Assembly (NCBI GenBank): GCA_018240865.1
Contig: JAFEEY010000022.1
Coordinates: forward strand, 1 to 45,368
Origin: Pseudomonadota bacterium
GTDB lineage: Bacteria > Pseudomonadota > Alphaproteobacteria > Sphingomonadales > Sphingomonadaceae
Reading direction: 5' to 3'
Length of the DNA: 45,368 nucleotides
Made by a program: the position numbers and the translations under genes. The notes under the pieces are model-generated. The model worked only from the letters and a program-made list of their open reading frames with translations, was not told where the DNA came from and searched no databases. Numbering within the stretch: position 1 is the stretch's first letter; each line of letters begins with the position of its first letter. This document shows, in pieces, positions 23,995 through 32,129 of the stretch.

Positions 23995-26228
23995 TGCGTA
24001 GAGCCACTCTGTTCGCAGCCCTGCTGCTCGCCACGGCCCAGCCGGTTTTGGCGCAATATTCGCTGAATGTGCGCGATGCCGATATCCGCGCCTTCATCCA
24101 GGATGCATCGAAGGTCACCGGGCGGACCTTCATCATCGACCAGAGGGTGCAGGGAAAGGTGTCGGTCGTCACCGACAGGCCGCTCAGCCGCTCCGAATAT
24201 TTCGAGGTTTTCCTGTCGACGCTCCGCGCCAACGGCCTGGTCGCGGTGCCCGCGCCAGGCGGGGCGTTCCGCGTCCAGCCGCTCGAGGGCGCGGCCGCGC
24301 AGCCAAGCCGGGTCGGCCGCGCGGGCGCGTCGAATGCGCTGGTGACGGAGATTTTCCGGCTGCGCTCGATCGACGCGCCGTCGGCTGTGGAGACCGTCCG
24401 GCCGCTGATCAGTCCGCAAGGCTCCGTCACCGCCAATCGCGCCGGCAATTCGCTGGTGATTGTCGATTTCGGCGACAATGTCCGCCGCGTCCGCGAAGTG
24501 CTGCGCCGGATCGACCAGGACAGCGCTGCGACCACAGTGGTGCCGCTGAAGAATGCCGGCGCACGCGAGATCGCCCAGTCGCTGGGCCAGTTGATCGGCG
24601 CCGGCGGTGCTCCGGCCCAGGGCGGAGTCGCGGCGGGGCCGGCGGCCACGGTGGTCGCGATCGACAGCTCGAATTCGATCGTGCTGCGTGGCGATCCGAG
24701 CACGGTGTCGCGGCTGGCGGCGGTCGCCCGCGACCTCGACCAGCGCGCCGCGAACGGCACTGAGGTCCGTGTTTATTGGCTGCAGAATGCCGATGCCGAG
24801 CAAATGCTGCCGGTGCTGCAGCAGCTGACCGGGCAGCCGGTGACGCAGCCGTCTCCGTCGCGTGGCCTTAGCACGGTCCAGGTGCGCGGCGGCAGCGGAC
24901 TCGGCAATCGCGGCAATAGCGGTGGGTCGCTGCCGACAACGGTCGAGGCGACGCCGGTCGCGGCGCCCGCCGCCGCCCCGGGCACCGGGGAAAGCATCAT
25001 CGGCCGTAATCGCGCGATCGTCACACGCTACGAAGGCGCCAACGCGATCATCATCGCCGCCAGCGCCGATACCCAGCGGACGCTGGGAGAGGTCGTCCGT
25101 CAGCTCGACGTGCGGCGCGAACAGGTGCTGGTCGAAGCGATCATTGTCGAGATTTCGGACAGCCTCGCCAAGCGGTTGGGCGTCCAGTTTCTGCTCGGCG
25201 GCAAGCCGGGCAGCGACATTCCGTTCGCCGTGACCAATTATTCGAACGCGGCGCCGAACATCCTGACCATCGCCGGTGCGATCGGCGCGCGCGAGCTCGA
25301 TCGAACGACCACGACCACCGACAGCGGCGTGACGACGACCACCAGGACGCCGAGCCAGGCATCCCAGCAACTCGCACAGGCGGCGGTCAACTCGATCCTG
25401 AACGCGACCGGGGGCATTGGCGGCTTCGCGACCGATATCGGCAAGAACGGCATTTTCGGCGCGATCATCAATGCGGTGCGGTCCGACAGCACCTCGAACA
25501 TCCTTTCGACCCCGTCGATCATGACCTTGGACAATCAGGAAGCGCGCATCCTGGTAGGTCAGGAAATCCCGATCACCACCGGCCAGGCGCTTTCCAACAA
25601 TTTCGATAACGCCTTCCGCACCGTGCAGCGGGAGAATGTCGGTATCCAGCTGCAGGTGCGTCCGCAGATCAACGAGGGCGGCGCGATCAAACTGCTGCTA
25701 CGCCAGGAAGTCAGCTCGATCGCCGGGCCAGTCTCCAACGACAATAGCGAGCTGATCCTCAACAAGCGTGAGATCGAGACGACGGTCACGGTCGATAATG
25801 GCGAAATTATCGCCTTGGGCGGCCTGCTCGACGACAATGAGCGCCGCACGCTGGAGCGTATCCCGCTGCTGAGCGACATCCCGCTGCTGGGTGAGCTGTT
25901 CAAGTCGCGCTCCAAATCCCGGCAGAAGACCAATCTGATGGTCTTCATCCGCCCGACCATCCTGCGCTCCGCGGCCGACGCGCGCGCGCTGGCCGAGCGG
26001 CGCTATGGCTATATCCGCGACCGCCAGCTGCTGCAGCGCCCGGATCAGGAGCCGAGCATCGACGAGCTGGTGCGCGACTATATGGGCGCCGCGCCGCCGG
26101 TGCCGCCCGAGCCGCTACCGGGCAGCACGCCGCCGCCGATTAATCCGCCGGCCGTGATCGCACCGCAGGTGCGCGAGTCGACGACAATGATTCAGCCGAC
26201 GCCGCCGCCCAAGGATCCGAAGAAATGA
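23991..26228 (+). CDS. gspD: Type II secretion system secretin GspD
   Basis: 745 residues with a signal peptide ending around VLAQ. The N0 domain begins YSLNVRDADIRAFIQDASKV; N1-N3 domains follow, one containing a Gly/Ser-rich insertion (GGSGLGNRGNSGGS). The secretin core has VEAIIVEISDSLAKRLG, NILSTPSIMTLDNQEARILV, GQEIPI and the C-terminal GGLLDDNERRTLERIPLLSD and MVFIRPTIL. It ends with a Pro-rich tail rather than a recognisable pilotin-binding S-domain. GspD forms the outer-membrane pore. ATGA overlaps link it to gspC and gspE. Confidence 0.96.
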   Translation: MMRRATLFAALLLATAQPVLAQYSLNVRDADIRAFIQDASKVTGRTFIIDQRVQGKVSVVTDRPLSRSEYFEVFLSTLRANGLVAVPAPGGAFRVQPLEGAAAQPSRVGRAGASNALVTEIFRLRSIDAPSAVETVRPLISPQGSVTANRAGNSLVIVDFGDNVRRVREVLRRIDQDSAATTVVPLKNAGAREIAQSLGQLIGAGGAPAQGGVAAGPAATVVAIDSSNSIVLRGDPSTVSRLAAVARDLDQRAANGTEVRVYWLQNADAEQMLPVLQQLTGQPVTQPSPSRGLSTVQVRGGSGLGNRGNSGGSLPTTVEATPVAAPAAAPGTGESIIGRNRAIVTRYEGANAIIIAASADTQRTLGEVVRQLDVRREQVLVEAIIVEISDSLAKRLGVQFLLGGKPGSDIPFAVTNYSNAAPNILTIAGAIGARELDRTTTTTDSGVTTTTRTPSQASQQLAQAAVNSILNATGGIGGFATDIGKNGIFGAIINAVRSDSTSNILSTPSIMTLDNQEARILVGQEIPITTGQALSNNFDNAFRTVQRENVGIQLQVRPQINEGGAIKLLLRQEVSSIAGPVSNDNSELILNKREIETTVTVDNGEIIALGGLLDDNERRTLERIPLLSDIPLLGELFKSRSKSRQKTNLMVFIRPTILRSAADARALAERRYGYIRDRQLLQRPDQEPSIDELVRDYMGAAPPVPPEPLPGSTPPPINPPAVIAPQVRESTTMIQPTPPPKDPKK

Positions 26229-27721
26229 GCGAGGCGCAGGCGATCCCGCTCGTCAGCCTGCCTTATGCTTTCGCGCGCAAGTTCGGCGTGATCCTGCTGG
26301 AGCCGGACGGCGAGCGGTTCCGGCTCGCGCTGCGCGAGGGCAGTGATCCACGCGCGCTGCTGGAGGTGCGGCGACATTTGACTCTGCCGTTGGCGGTCGA
26401 GCGTGTCGCGCCGGAGGCGTTCGACAAGCTCCTGTCCGACCAATATGCGATGAACGGCCAGGCGGCCGCGGCGGCGGCCGGGTCGCTGGGCCTGGGCGAC
26501 GATCTTGCGCTGATCGCGGGTGATCTGCCGACCGCCGACGACCTGCTTGATTCCTCCGACGATGCCCCGGCCATCCGCCTGATCAACGGCGTGATCGCCG
26601 ATGCCGTGCGCCAGGGCGTGTCGGACATCCATGTCGAGCCCTATGAGAGCGGCTTGATCGTCCGCATGCGCATCGACGGTGTGCTCCGCGAGACCCTGCG
26701 CATGCCCGCGCATGTGGCGCCGGTGCTGGTCAGCCGCATCAAGGTCATGGCCCGCCTCGACATCGCCGAGCGGCGCGTCCCGCAGGATGGCCGCATCTCG
26801 CTCGCGCTGGGCGGCAAGTTGCTCGACGTCCGCGTCTCGACACTGCCGAGCCGGGCGGGCGAGCGTGTGGTGCTGCGCATCCTCGACAAGGAGAATGCCG
26901 GCCTCGATCTCGCGGTCCTCGGACTGTCGAAGACCGCCGAGGCTGAGCTGCATAGCGCGCTCGCTGAGCCTAATGGCATCATTCTGGTCACCGGGCCGAC
27001 CGGATCGGGCAAGACGACCACGCTTTATTCAAGCCTCCGCCTGCTGAACGACGGCAGCCGCAACATCCTGACCGTCGAGGATCCGGTCGAATATGCGATC
27101 GAGGGCGTCGGCCAGACGCAGGTCAACCCCAAGGTGGGCCTCACTTTTGCCGCCGGGCTGCGCGCGATCCTGCGGCAAGACCCGGACGTGGTGATGGTCG
27201 GCGAAATCCGCGATCGCGAGACCGCCGAGATCGCGGTGCAGGCCTCGCTCACCGGCCACCTCGTCCTCTCCACTGTCCACACCAACGATGCGATCGGCGC
27301 GATCACCCGCATGCGCGACATGAAGGTGGAACCGTTCCTGCTCGCTTCGACCCTGCGCGCCGTGATCGCGCAACGGCTGGTGCGGCGGCTCTGTCCGGAC
27401 TGCCGCCGTGCTGGGCCCGCGAATGAGCAGGTCGTCATGCTGCTGGGGTTGAAGACCGGCGATTCGGTCTATGAGCCGGTCGGCTGCGAGGCGTGCGGCC
27501 AGACTGGCTTCAAGGGCAGGGTCGGCGTGTTCGAGGCGATCCGCATCGACGACACGATCCGCCGCCTGATCAACGAAGGCGCAGACGAAGGCGCGATCGC
27601 CCGCCACGCCTTCGCCCACGTGCCGAATTTGGCGACGGCAGCACGCGCACTGGTGATCGAAGGCCAGACCACGCCGGAGGAAGCGGTGCGGATCACGCGG
27701 CGGGAGCAGGTCGATGCTTAG
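26225..27721 (+). CDS. gspE: Type II secretion system ATPase GspE
   Basis: 498 residues. An N-terminal N1E domain is followed by the secretion ATPase core: Walker A GPTGSGKTTTL (Lys263), Asp box and Walker B (ILRQDPDVVMVGEIRDRETA), His box (TGHLVLSTVHTNDA) and the zinc-binding CM module (LCPDCRR and GCEACGQTG). It drives pseudopilus assembly from the cytoplasmic face. A family A repeat of about 135 bp separates it from gspF, the only large gap inside the operon. Confidence 0.96.
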   Translation: MSEAQAIPLVSLPYAFARKFGVILLEPDGERFRLALREGSDPRALLEVRRHLTLPLAVERVAPEAFDKLLSDQYAMNGQAAAAAAGSLGLGDDLALIAGDLPTADDLLDSSDDAPAIRLINGVIADAVRQGVSDIHVEPYESGLIVRMRIDGVLRETLRMPAHVAPVLVSRIKVMARLDIAERRVPQDGRISLALGGKLLDVRVSTLPSRAGERVVLRILDKENAGLDLAVLGLSKTAEAELHSALAEPNGIILVTGPTGSGKTTTLYSSLRLLNDGSRNILTVEDPVEYAIEGVGQTQVNPKVGLTFAAGLRAILRQDPDVVMVGEIRDRETAEIAVQASLTGHLVLSTVHTNDAIGAITRMRDMKVEPFLLASTLRAVIAQRLVRRLCPDCRRAGPANEQVVMLLGLKTGDSVYEPVGCEACGQTGFKGRVGVFEAIRIDDTIRRLINEGADEGAIARHAFAHVPNLATAARALVIEGQTTPEEAVRITRREQVDA

Positions 27722-27740
27722 GAGGGCGGCTCTCATAGCA

Positions 27741-27874
27741 CCTCTCCCCGGCGGGGAGAGGTCGAGACGCGCGCAGCGCGTCCGGGTGAGGGGGCTCGAC
27801 GCCCATCGCCCAAACTCAGAACCCCCTCACCCCGCTCGCTCGCGCGAGTCGCCCTCTCCCCGCTGGGGAGAGGG
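27741..27874. repeat. Family A palindromic repeat, copy 2 (gspE-gspF)
   Basis: Same element as copies 1 and 3 but in the opposite orientation: terminal hairpins CCTCTCCCCGGCGGGGAGAG and CCTCTCCCCGCTGGGGAGAG around the inner GGGTGAGGGGG / CCCCCTCACCC pair. Its right end runs directly into GGGAGGAG, the Shine-Dalgarno sequence of gspF. It interrupts an otherwise tightly overlapping operon. Confidence 0.88.
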
Positions 27875-27885
27875 AGGAGCGGACG

Positions 27886-29103
27886 ATGCCTGACTTCGAC
27901 TATCTCGCGATCGACATCAAAGGCGGCGAGCGTCGGGGCAGCGTCGCGGCGCCGACCCTGGAGGATGCGCGGGCGCGGCTCGATCAACGCCGGCTCTATG
28001 TCGTGCGGATCGAGCCTGGCAGCGGCGCGCCCAAGCCCTCGCGATCGCTGTTCAGCCTTACCCGACGCAAGCTTTCGCCCAAGGAATTGACACTCTTCAC
28101 CCGTCAGATCGCGACCCTGGTGCAGGTCAGTCCGCTCGAAGAAGCACTGCGCACCATCTCACGTCAGACCGAGAAGCCGCATGTCCAGACGATTACCGGC
28201 GCGGTGCACGCGGGCGTACTGGAGGGCCGCCGCATGTCAGAGGCGATGGCGCGCGAGCCCAAGAGCTTCCCCCCGCTTTATCGGGCGATGGTGAGCGCGG
28301 GCGAAAGCTCGGGCACTTTGCCGACGATCCTCGAGCGCCTTGCCGATCTGTTGGAGCGGCAGGCGCAGGTGCGGTCCAAGGTGATGACGGCGATGGCCTA
28401 TCCGGCGGTGCTGGCGCTGGTCGCGCTCTCGGTGGTGACGGCGCTGATGATGTTCGTGGTGCCCAAGGTCGTCGAGCAATTCGAGACGGTCGGCCAGCAA
28501 TTGCCACTGCTGACCCGGATCGTGATCGGCATTTCCAGCCTGCTGGTGAATTGGTGGCGGGCGATGCTGCTCGCGGGCGGAGTGGCGGGGTTGGTATTCT
28601 GGCGCGCGCTCAAGGATCCGGCGGCGCGCCTCGCCTTCGATCGCTGGCTGCTGAAACTGCCGCTGATCGGCCGCCTGATCCGCGATCTCCATGCCGCCCG
28701 TATGGCGCGGACGCTGGCGACGATGGTGTCGTCGCGCCTGCCGCTGCTGGAAGGCCTCGCGCTCACCACCGGCACGATCCACAATCGTGCGCTCAAGGCA
28801 GCGTCGGAGGAGATCGTCGAATCGATCCGGGGCGGCGGCAGCCTTTCGGCGGCGCTGCGGCGGGCGGGCGTGTTCCCGCCCTTGCTCGTTTATCTGACCG
28901 CGAGCGGCGAGGCGTCCGGCCGGCTGGATACGATGCTGGAGCGCGCCGCCGACTATCTGGAGCGCGAATTCGACGGCTTCACCGCCGCCGCGCTTTCGCT
29001 GCTGGAGCCGGCGATCATCGTCATCATGGGCGGCATCGTCGCGACGATCGTCCTTTCCATCCTCCTTCCCATCCTTCAGCTCGAAACACTGGCAGGCGCG
29101 TGA
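27886..29103 (+). CDS. gspF: Type II secretion system inner-membrane protein GspF
   Basis: 405 residues. ATG at 27886 with GGGAGGAG upstream, contributed by the repeat edge. GspF contains two copies of the T2SSF domain, seen in LTLFTRQIATLVQVSPLEEA / MVSAGESSGTLPTILERLAD and ARMARTLATMVSSRLPLLEG / YLTASGEASGRLDTMLERAA, and three membrane helices (one starting MAYPAVLALVALSVVTALMM, another WWRAMLLAGGVAGLVFW, the last IIVIMGGIVATIVLSILLPI). It forms the platform core. The gspG start overlaps its stop (TGATG). Confidence 0.96.
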   Translation: MPDFDYLAIDIKGGERRGSVAAPTLEDARARLDQRRLYVVRIEPGSGAPKPSRSLFSLTRRKLSPKELTLFTRQIATLVQVSPLEEALRTISRQTEKPHVQTITGAVHAGVLEGRRMSEAMAREPKSFPPLYRAMVSAGESSGTLPTILERLADLLERQAQVRSKVMTAMAYPAVLALVALSVVTALMMFVVPKVVEQFETVGQQLPLLTRIVIGISSLLVNWWRAMLLAGGVAGLVFWRALKDPAARLAFDRWLLKLPLIGRLIRDLHAARMARTLATMVSSRLPLLEGLALTTGTIHNRALKAASEEIVESIRGGGSLSAALRRAGVFPPLLVYLTASGEASGRLDTMLERAADYLEREFDGFTAAALSLLEPAIIVIMGGIVATIVLSILLPILQLETLAGA

Positions 29104-29597
29104 TGACAGACTTTGCTTCCCCGTATCCCGGCGAAGGCCGGGATCCATGGGCCCCGGCCTCCGCCGGGGCACTTTCGCCAACGGACGAAAGTGGCTTCAC
29201 CCTCGTCGAACTGATGGTCGTGATCGTGATCCTCGGGCTGCTTGCCACGATCGTCGCGATCAACGTGCTGCCGGCGACCGGCAAGGCGAACACCGAAAAG
29301 GCCAAGGCCGATATCGCCACGATCGAGCAGGCGCTGGAAATGTACCGGCTCGACAATTTCACTTATCCATCGAGCACCGACGGGTTGCAGGCGCTGGTGG
29401 CGCCGCCGCCCGGCATGGCGCAGCCCCAGCGCTACCGCCAGGGTGGCTATATCAAGCGGTTGCCCAACGACCCCTGGGGCAATCCCTACCGCTACACCTT
29501 CCCCGGCCAGCATGGCGCCTTCGACGTCTTCTCCTTCGGGGCGGACAATAAGGAAGGCGGCGAGGGCGAGAATGCCGATCTCGGCAACTGGCAATAA
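29103..29597 (+). CDS. gspG: Major pseudopilin GspG with a repeat-encoded long leader
   Basis: 164 residues. Prepilin peptidase site ESG|FTLVELM with the essential Glu at mature position 5, then a hydrophobic helix (VVIVILGLLATIVAINVL). The mature body has the GspG hallmarks: DIATIEQALEMYRLDNFTYP, GLQALV, GGYIKRLPNDPWGNPY and FGADNKEGGEGENADLGNW with calcium-binding residues. GspG builds the pseudopilus. The leader is 31 residues (MTDFASPYPGEGRDP, then WAPASAGALSP) and is almost entirely a family D palindromic repeat; typical GspG leaders are far shorter. The start at 29103 is the only ATG between the gspF stop and the repeat. Confidence 0.95.
   Translation: MTDFASPYPGEGRDPWAPASAGALSPTDESGFTLVELMVVIVILGLLATIVAINVLPATGKANTEKAKADIATIEQALEMYRLDNFTYPSSTDGLQALVAPPPGMAQPQRYRQGGYIKRLPNDPWGNPYRYTFPGQHGAFDVFSFGADNKEGGEGENADLGNWQ
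29127..29194. repeat. Family D palindromic repeat, copy 1 (gspG leader)
   Basis: Successive inverted repeats: CCCGGCGAAGGCCGGG, then CCCCGGCCTCCGCCGGGG, then CACTTTCG paired with CGAAAGTG across a short loop. Translated in frame as part of the GspG leader; the right edge is 3 bases from the conserved TTCACC that encodes the start of the FTL segment. Confidence 0.9.
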
Positions 29598-30102
29598 CGC
29601 CATGTGCTCCGGCGAAGGCCGGAGTCCATGGGCCCCGGCCTTCGCCGGGGCACTTTCGCGGGGTCGCGAAAGTGGGTTCACCCTTATCGAGCTGATGGTC
29701 GTGCTGCTGATCATCGGCTTGGCGGCGGGCGCGGTCGTGCTGTCGCTGCCCGATCCGCGCGGCCGGCTGACGGACGAAGCCGAGCGGTTCGCGGCGCGCG
29801 CCGTCGCCGCGCGCGATCTGGCCATTCTTGAGGGGCGCCCGGTCGCCGTGCGGGTGACCGCGCGCGGCTATGCGTTTGATCGCAGGCAGGGCGGCGCCTG
29901 GGTGCCGCTCTCCGACAAGAGCTTCGCGTCGCGGCCGTGGAAGGAAGGCACAGCCGCGCTGGTGGGGCAGGGAGCCACGATCCGCGCCGCCTTTGACGCG
30001 ACCGGCCAGCCGAGCGCGCCCGCCACGATCGTGCTGAGCCGATCAGGCGAGCAGGTCCGCATCTCGATCGCCGCCGATGGAGGCGTGCGTGTCGGAGTGT
30101 AA
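29572..30102 (+). CDS. gspH: Minor pseudopilin GspH with a repeat-encoded long leader
   Basis: 176 residues from the ATG at 29572, which has GAGGG five bases upstream and overlaps gspG by 26 bases; the next ATG at 29602 (166 residues) lacks a ribosome binding site but also fits. Prepilin site ESG|FTLIELM, hydrophobic helix VVLLIIGLAAGAVVLSL, then DEAERFAARAVAARDLAILE, as in GspH/FimT proteins. The leader (35 or 25 residues) includes WAPAFAGALSRGRESG encoded by a family D repeat. GspH is a minor component at or near the pseudopilus tip. Confidence 0.88.
   Translation: MPISATGNNAMCSGEGRSPWAPAFAGALSRGRESGFTLIELMVVLLIIGLAAGAVVLSLPDPRGRLTDEAERFAARAVAARDLAILEGRPVAVRVTARGYAFDRRQGGAWVPLSDKSFASRPWKEGTAALVGQGATIRAAFDATGQPSAPATIVLSRSGEQVRISIAADGGVRVGV
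29608..29674. repeat. Family D palindromic repeat, copy 2 (gspH leader)
   Basis: CCGGCGAAGGCCGG, CCCCGGCCTTCGCCGGGG and CACTTTCGC/GCGAAAGTG stem-loops in the same order as copy 1, translated in frame within the GspH leader and stopping just before the FTL codons. Confidence 0.9.
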
Positions 30103-30541
30103 GCGCGTTGCCGCATTTGGTGCCCCGGCGAAGGCCGGGGCCCAGCGGCGGCGAACATGGGCCCCGGCCTTCGCCGGGGCACTTTCGCGGTCTCGCGAAA
30201 GTGGTTTTACACTATTGGAAATGCTCGTCGCGCTGGCGGTGTTCAGCCTGGCGGCGCTGGCCCTGCTGCGGCTCGAAGGCGCGACGGTACGCCAGACCGG
30301 CGAACTGGACGAGCGGATGATCGCGCAACTGGTCGCGCGCAATCTCGCGGTCGAGACGATCACCGATCCGGCGCCACCGCCGCTTGGGGCGAGCGCGGGC
30401 GAAGCGGTGAATGGCGGCCGCAGCTGGCGCTGGGCGCGCGTGACCAGCCGCACGCCGGATCAAAGCCTCGTCCGCGTCGATATCAGCGTCGCGACCAGCC
30501 GTGCGCCGGCACTGCTGACAGTGGTGAGACCGGCGACATGA
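30077..30541 (+). CDS. gspI: Minor pseudopilin GspI with a repeat-encoded long leader
   Basis: 154 residues from the ATG at 30077, overlapping gspH by 26 bases; a GTG at 30089 is an alternative. Prepilin site ESG|FTLLEMLVAL, helix LAVFSLAALALLRLEGA, then ELDERMIAQLVARNLAVETI, which matches the GspI family. The leader is 43 residues (or 39) and includes GAPAKAGAQRRRTWAP and AFAGALSRSRESG from a family D repeat that here has an extra partial unit. GspI nucleates the minor pseudopilin tip complex with J and K. Confidence 0.88.
   Translation: MEACVSECKRVAAFGAPAKAGAQRRRTWAPAFAGALSRSRESGFTLLEMLVALAVFSLAALALLRLEGATVRQTGELDERMIAQLVARNLAVETITDPAPPPLGASAGEAVNGGRSWRWARVTSRTPDQSLVRVDISVATSRAPALLTVVRPAT
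30123..30204. repeat. Family D palindromic repeat, copy 3 (gspI leader)
   Basis: CCCCGGCGAAGGCCGGGG, a spacer, CCCCGGCCTTCGCCGGGG and CACTTTCGC/GCGAAAGTG in order, all in frame. The longest of the four copies; the left hairpin is duplicated relative to copy 4. Confidence 0.9.
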
Positions 30542-31161
30542 GAGTCTCCTCGTCCTGGGCTCCGGCCTGTGCCGGAGCACTTTCGCAGGATTGCGAAAGT
30601 GGATTCACGTTGCTGGAGCTCATGGTCGCGCTGCTGATCTTCGGCGTGTTGGCGGCGGCGGGCGTGGGGCTGCTGCGGTTCAGCGTCGATGCCCAGGCGG
30701 CAACCAAGATCCGGCTCGACATGCTGGCGAGCGAGCGGCGCGTCGAGACACTGATCGCCTCCGATACCGCGCAGGCGGTGCCCCGCGTGACGCGCAACGA
30801 AGCGGGCGACCCCGTGCAGGCGTTCGACGGCACCGCCGCCGGGTTCGAGCTGGTCCGCGCAGGCGTCGATCCGCTGGAGGATCAAACGCGGCCCGGCCTG
30901 CAGAAAGTCGCCTATCGCGTCGAACAGGGGCGGCTGATGCGCCAGACCTGGCCGATGCTTGACGGCGCCCAGCCCAATACGCCGGTGACATTGCTGGACA
31001 AGGTGGCCGGGGTCACGCTTCGCTACCGTGCCAAGGACGGCTGGCGCGACGCCTGGGATCCGATCCGGCCCGACCTGCTGCCGCGCGCGATTGAGATGGT
31101 GGTGCGGCCGGTGCAGGGACCGGAGATGCGCTATGTGTTTCTGGTGGGGGCGGGCACATGA
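30538..31161 (+). CDS. gspJ: Minor pseudopilin GspJ with a repeat-encoded leader
   Basis: 207 residues; ATGA overlap with gspI fixes the start. Prepilin site ESG|FTLLELM, helix VALLIFGVLAAAGVGLLRFS, followed by a GspJ-like body (LDMLASERRVETLIASDTAQ, GFELVRAGVDPL, RVEQGRLMRQTWPMLDG). The 22-residue leader is MRVSSSWAPACAGALSQDCE plus SG, from a shorter family D repeat. GspJ forms the tip complex with I and K. gspK starts in its stop codon. Confidence 0.93.
   Translation: MRVSSSWAPACAGALSQDCESGFTLLELMVALLIFGVLAAAGVGLLRFSVDAQAATKIRLDMLASERRVETLIASDTAQAVPRVTRNEAGDPVQAFDGTAAGFELVRAGVDPLEDQTRPGLQKVAYRVEQGRLMRQTWPMLDGAQPNTPVTLLDKVAGVTLRYRAKDGWRDAWDPIRPDLLPRAIEMVVRPVQGPEMRYVFLVGAGT
30556..30602. 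repeat. Family D palindromic repeat, copy 4 (gspJ leader)
   Basis: A shorter copy: GGCTCCGGCCTGTGCCGGAGC hairpin core (GCTCCGGC/GCCGGAGC) followed by ACTTTCGC/GCGAAAGT. It lacks the first hairpin seen in copies 1-3. Translated in frame in the GspJ leader. Confidence 0.85.
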
Positions 31162-32129
31162 AGCCCGGCGAACGCGGCGCCGCGCTGCTGACCGTGCTGA
31201 TGCTCGTCTCAGTCATGGCGGTGCTGTCCGCCTCGGCGCTGGAGCGGCTGCGATTGTCGACGCGGCTTGCCGCCAATGCCGGCGCGATCGACCAGGCGCG
31301 GGCCTATGCGCTCGCCGCCGAAGATATCGCGGCATCGAGGATCAGCGCCTTGGTCGAGGCCGATCCAGCGCGCACGCCGTCGGGCTGGGAGGGGCGCGAG
31401 ACCAGCCTGCCGCTCCCGGGCGGCGCCGCGACGGCAGTTGTGCGGGACGGCGGCAATTGCTTCAATCTGAACAGTGTCGTCTCCGGCGCGCCCGGTGCGC
31501 CATTGATGACGCGCCCTGCGGGCATCGCGCAGTTTGTCGCCTTGATGAAAGTGCTGGGCGTCGGCGAGGCGGAAGCGCGTCGGGTCGCTGTGTCGCTCGC
31601 CGATTGGATCGACAGCGACGGCAATCCCCAGCCTGAGGGCGCGGAGGACAGCAGCTATGCCGGCGGCGAAACGCCTTACAAGACGGCCAACACGCTTGTC
31701 GCCGACCCCAGCGAGCTGCGCGCGGTTGCGGGCATGACGCCGGAGCTTTACGAGAAAATCCGCCCATGGATCTGCGCGCTTCCGGCCACGGATTTGTCGC
31801 CGATCAACGTCAACACACTTACGCCCGAACAGGCCCCGCTTCTGTCCATGCTGCTGCCCGACACGCTTTCGCCGGACCGTGCCCGCGCGCTGATCGCCGC
31901 CCGGCCCGCCGAAGGCTATGAAAGCGGCTATGCCTTCTGGCGCGCCGCCTCGCTCGCGGGTGTGACGCCCGGCCCCGATGTCGAGGCGCAAACGGGCGTG
32001 CGGACGCGCTGGTTCACGCTTCAGCTGCATGTTCGACTGGGTGACAGCGAGATCGAGGAAACGGCGCTGATCGACGCTGGCATTCCGCCCGCGAGACTGG
32101 TGCGACGCAGCTGGGGCGAAGGCATATGA
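31158..32129 (+). CDS. gspK: Minor pseudopilin GspK
   Basis: 323 residues, the large pseudopilin. The leader is short and ordinary (MKPGERG), cleaved before AALLTVLMLVSVMAVLSASA; position 5 of the mature protein is not Glu, as is normal for GspK. The body contains GGNCFNLNSVVSGAPGA, VSLADWIDSDGNPQPEGAED and INVNTLTPEQAPLLSMLLPD (helix-hairpin-helix-like region). GspK caps the I-J-K tip. It is a useful contrast with the repeat-bearing leaders of G, H, I and J. Confidence 0.95.
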   Translation: MKPGERGAALLTVLMLVSVMAVLSASALERLRLSTRLAANAGAIDQARAYALAAEDIAASRISALVEADPARTPSGWEGRETSLPLPGGAATAVVRDGGNCFNLNSVVSGAPGAPLMTRPAGIAQFVALMKVLGVGEAEARRVAVSLADWIDSDGNPQPEGAEDSSYAGGETPYKTANTLVADPSELRAVAGMTPELYEKIRPWICALPATDLSPINVNTLTPEQAPLLSMLLPDTLSPDRARALIAARPAEGYESGYAFWRAASLAGVTPGPDVEAQTGVRTRWFTLQLHVRLGDSEIEETALIDAGIPPARLVRRSWGEGI

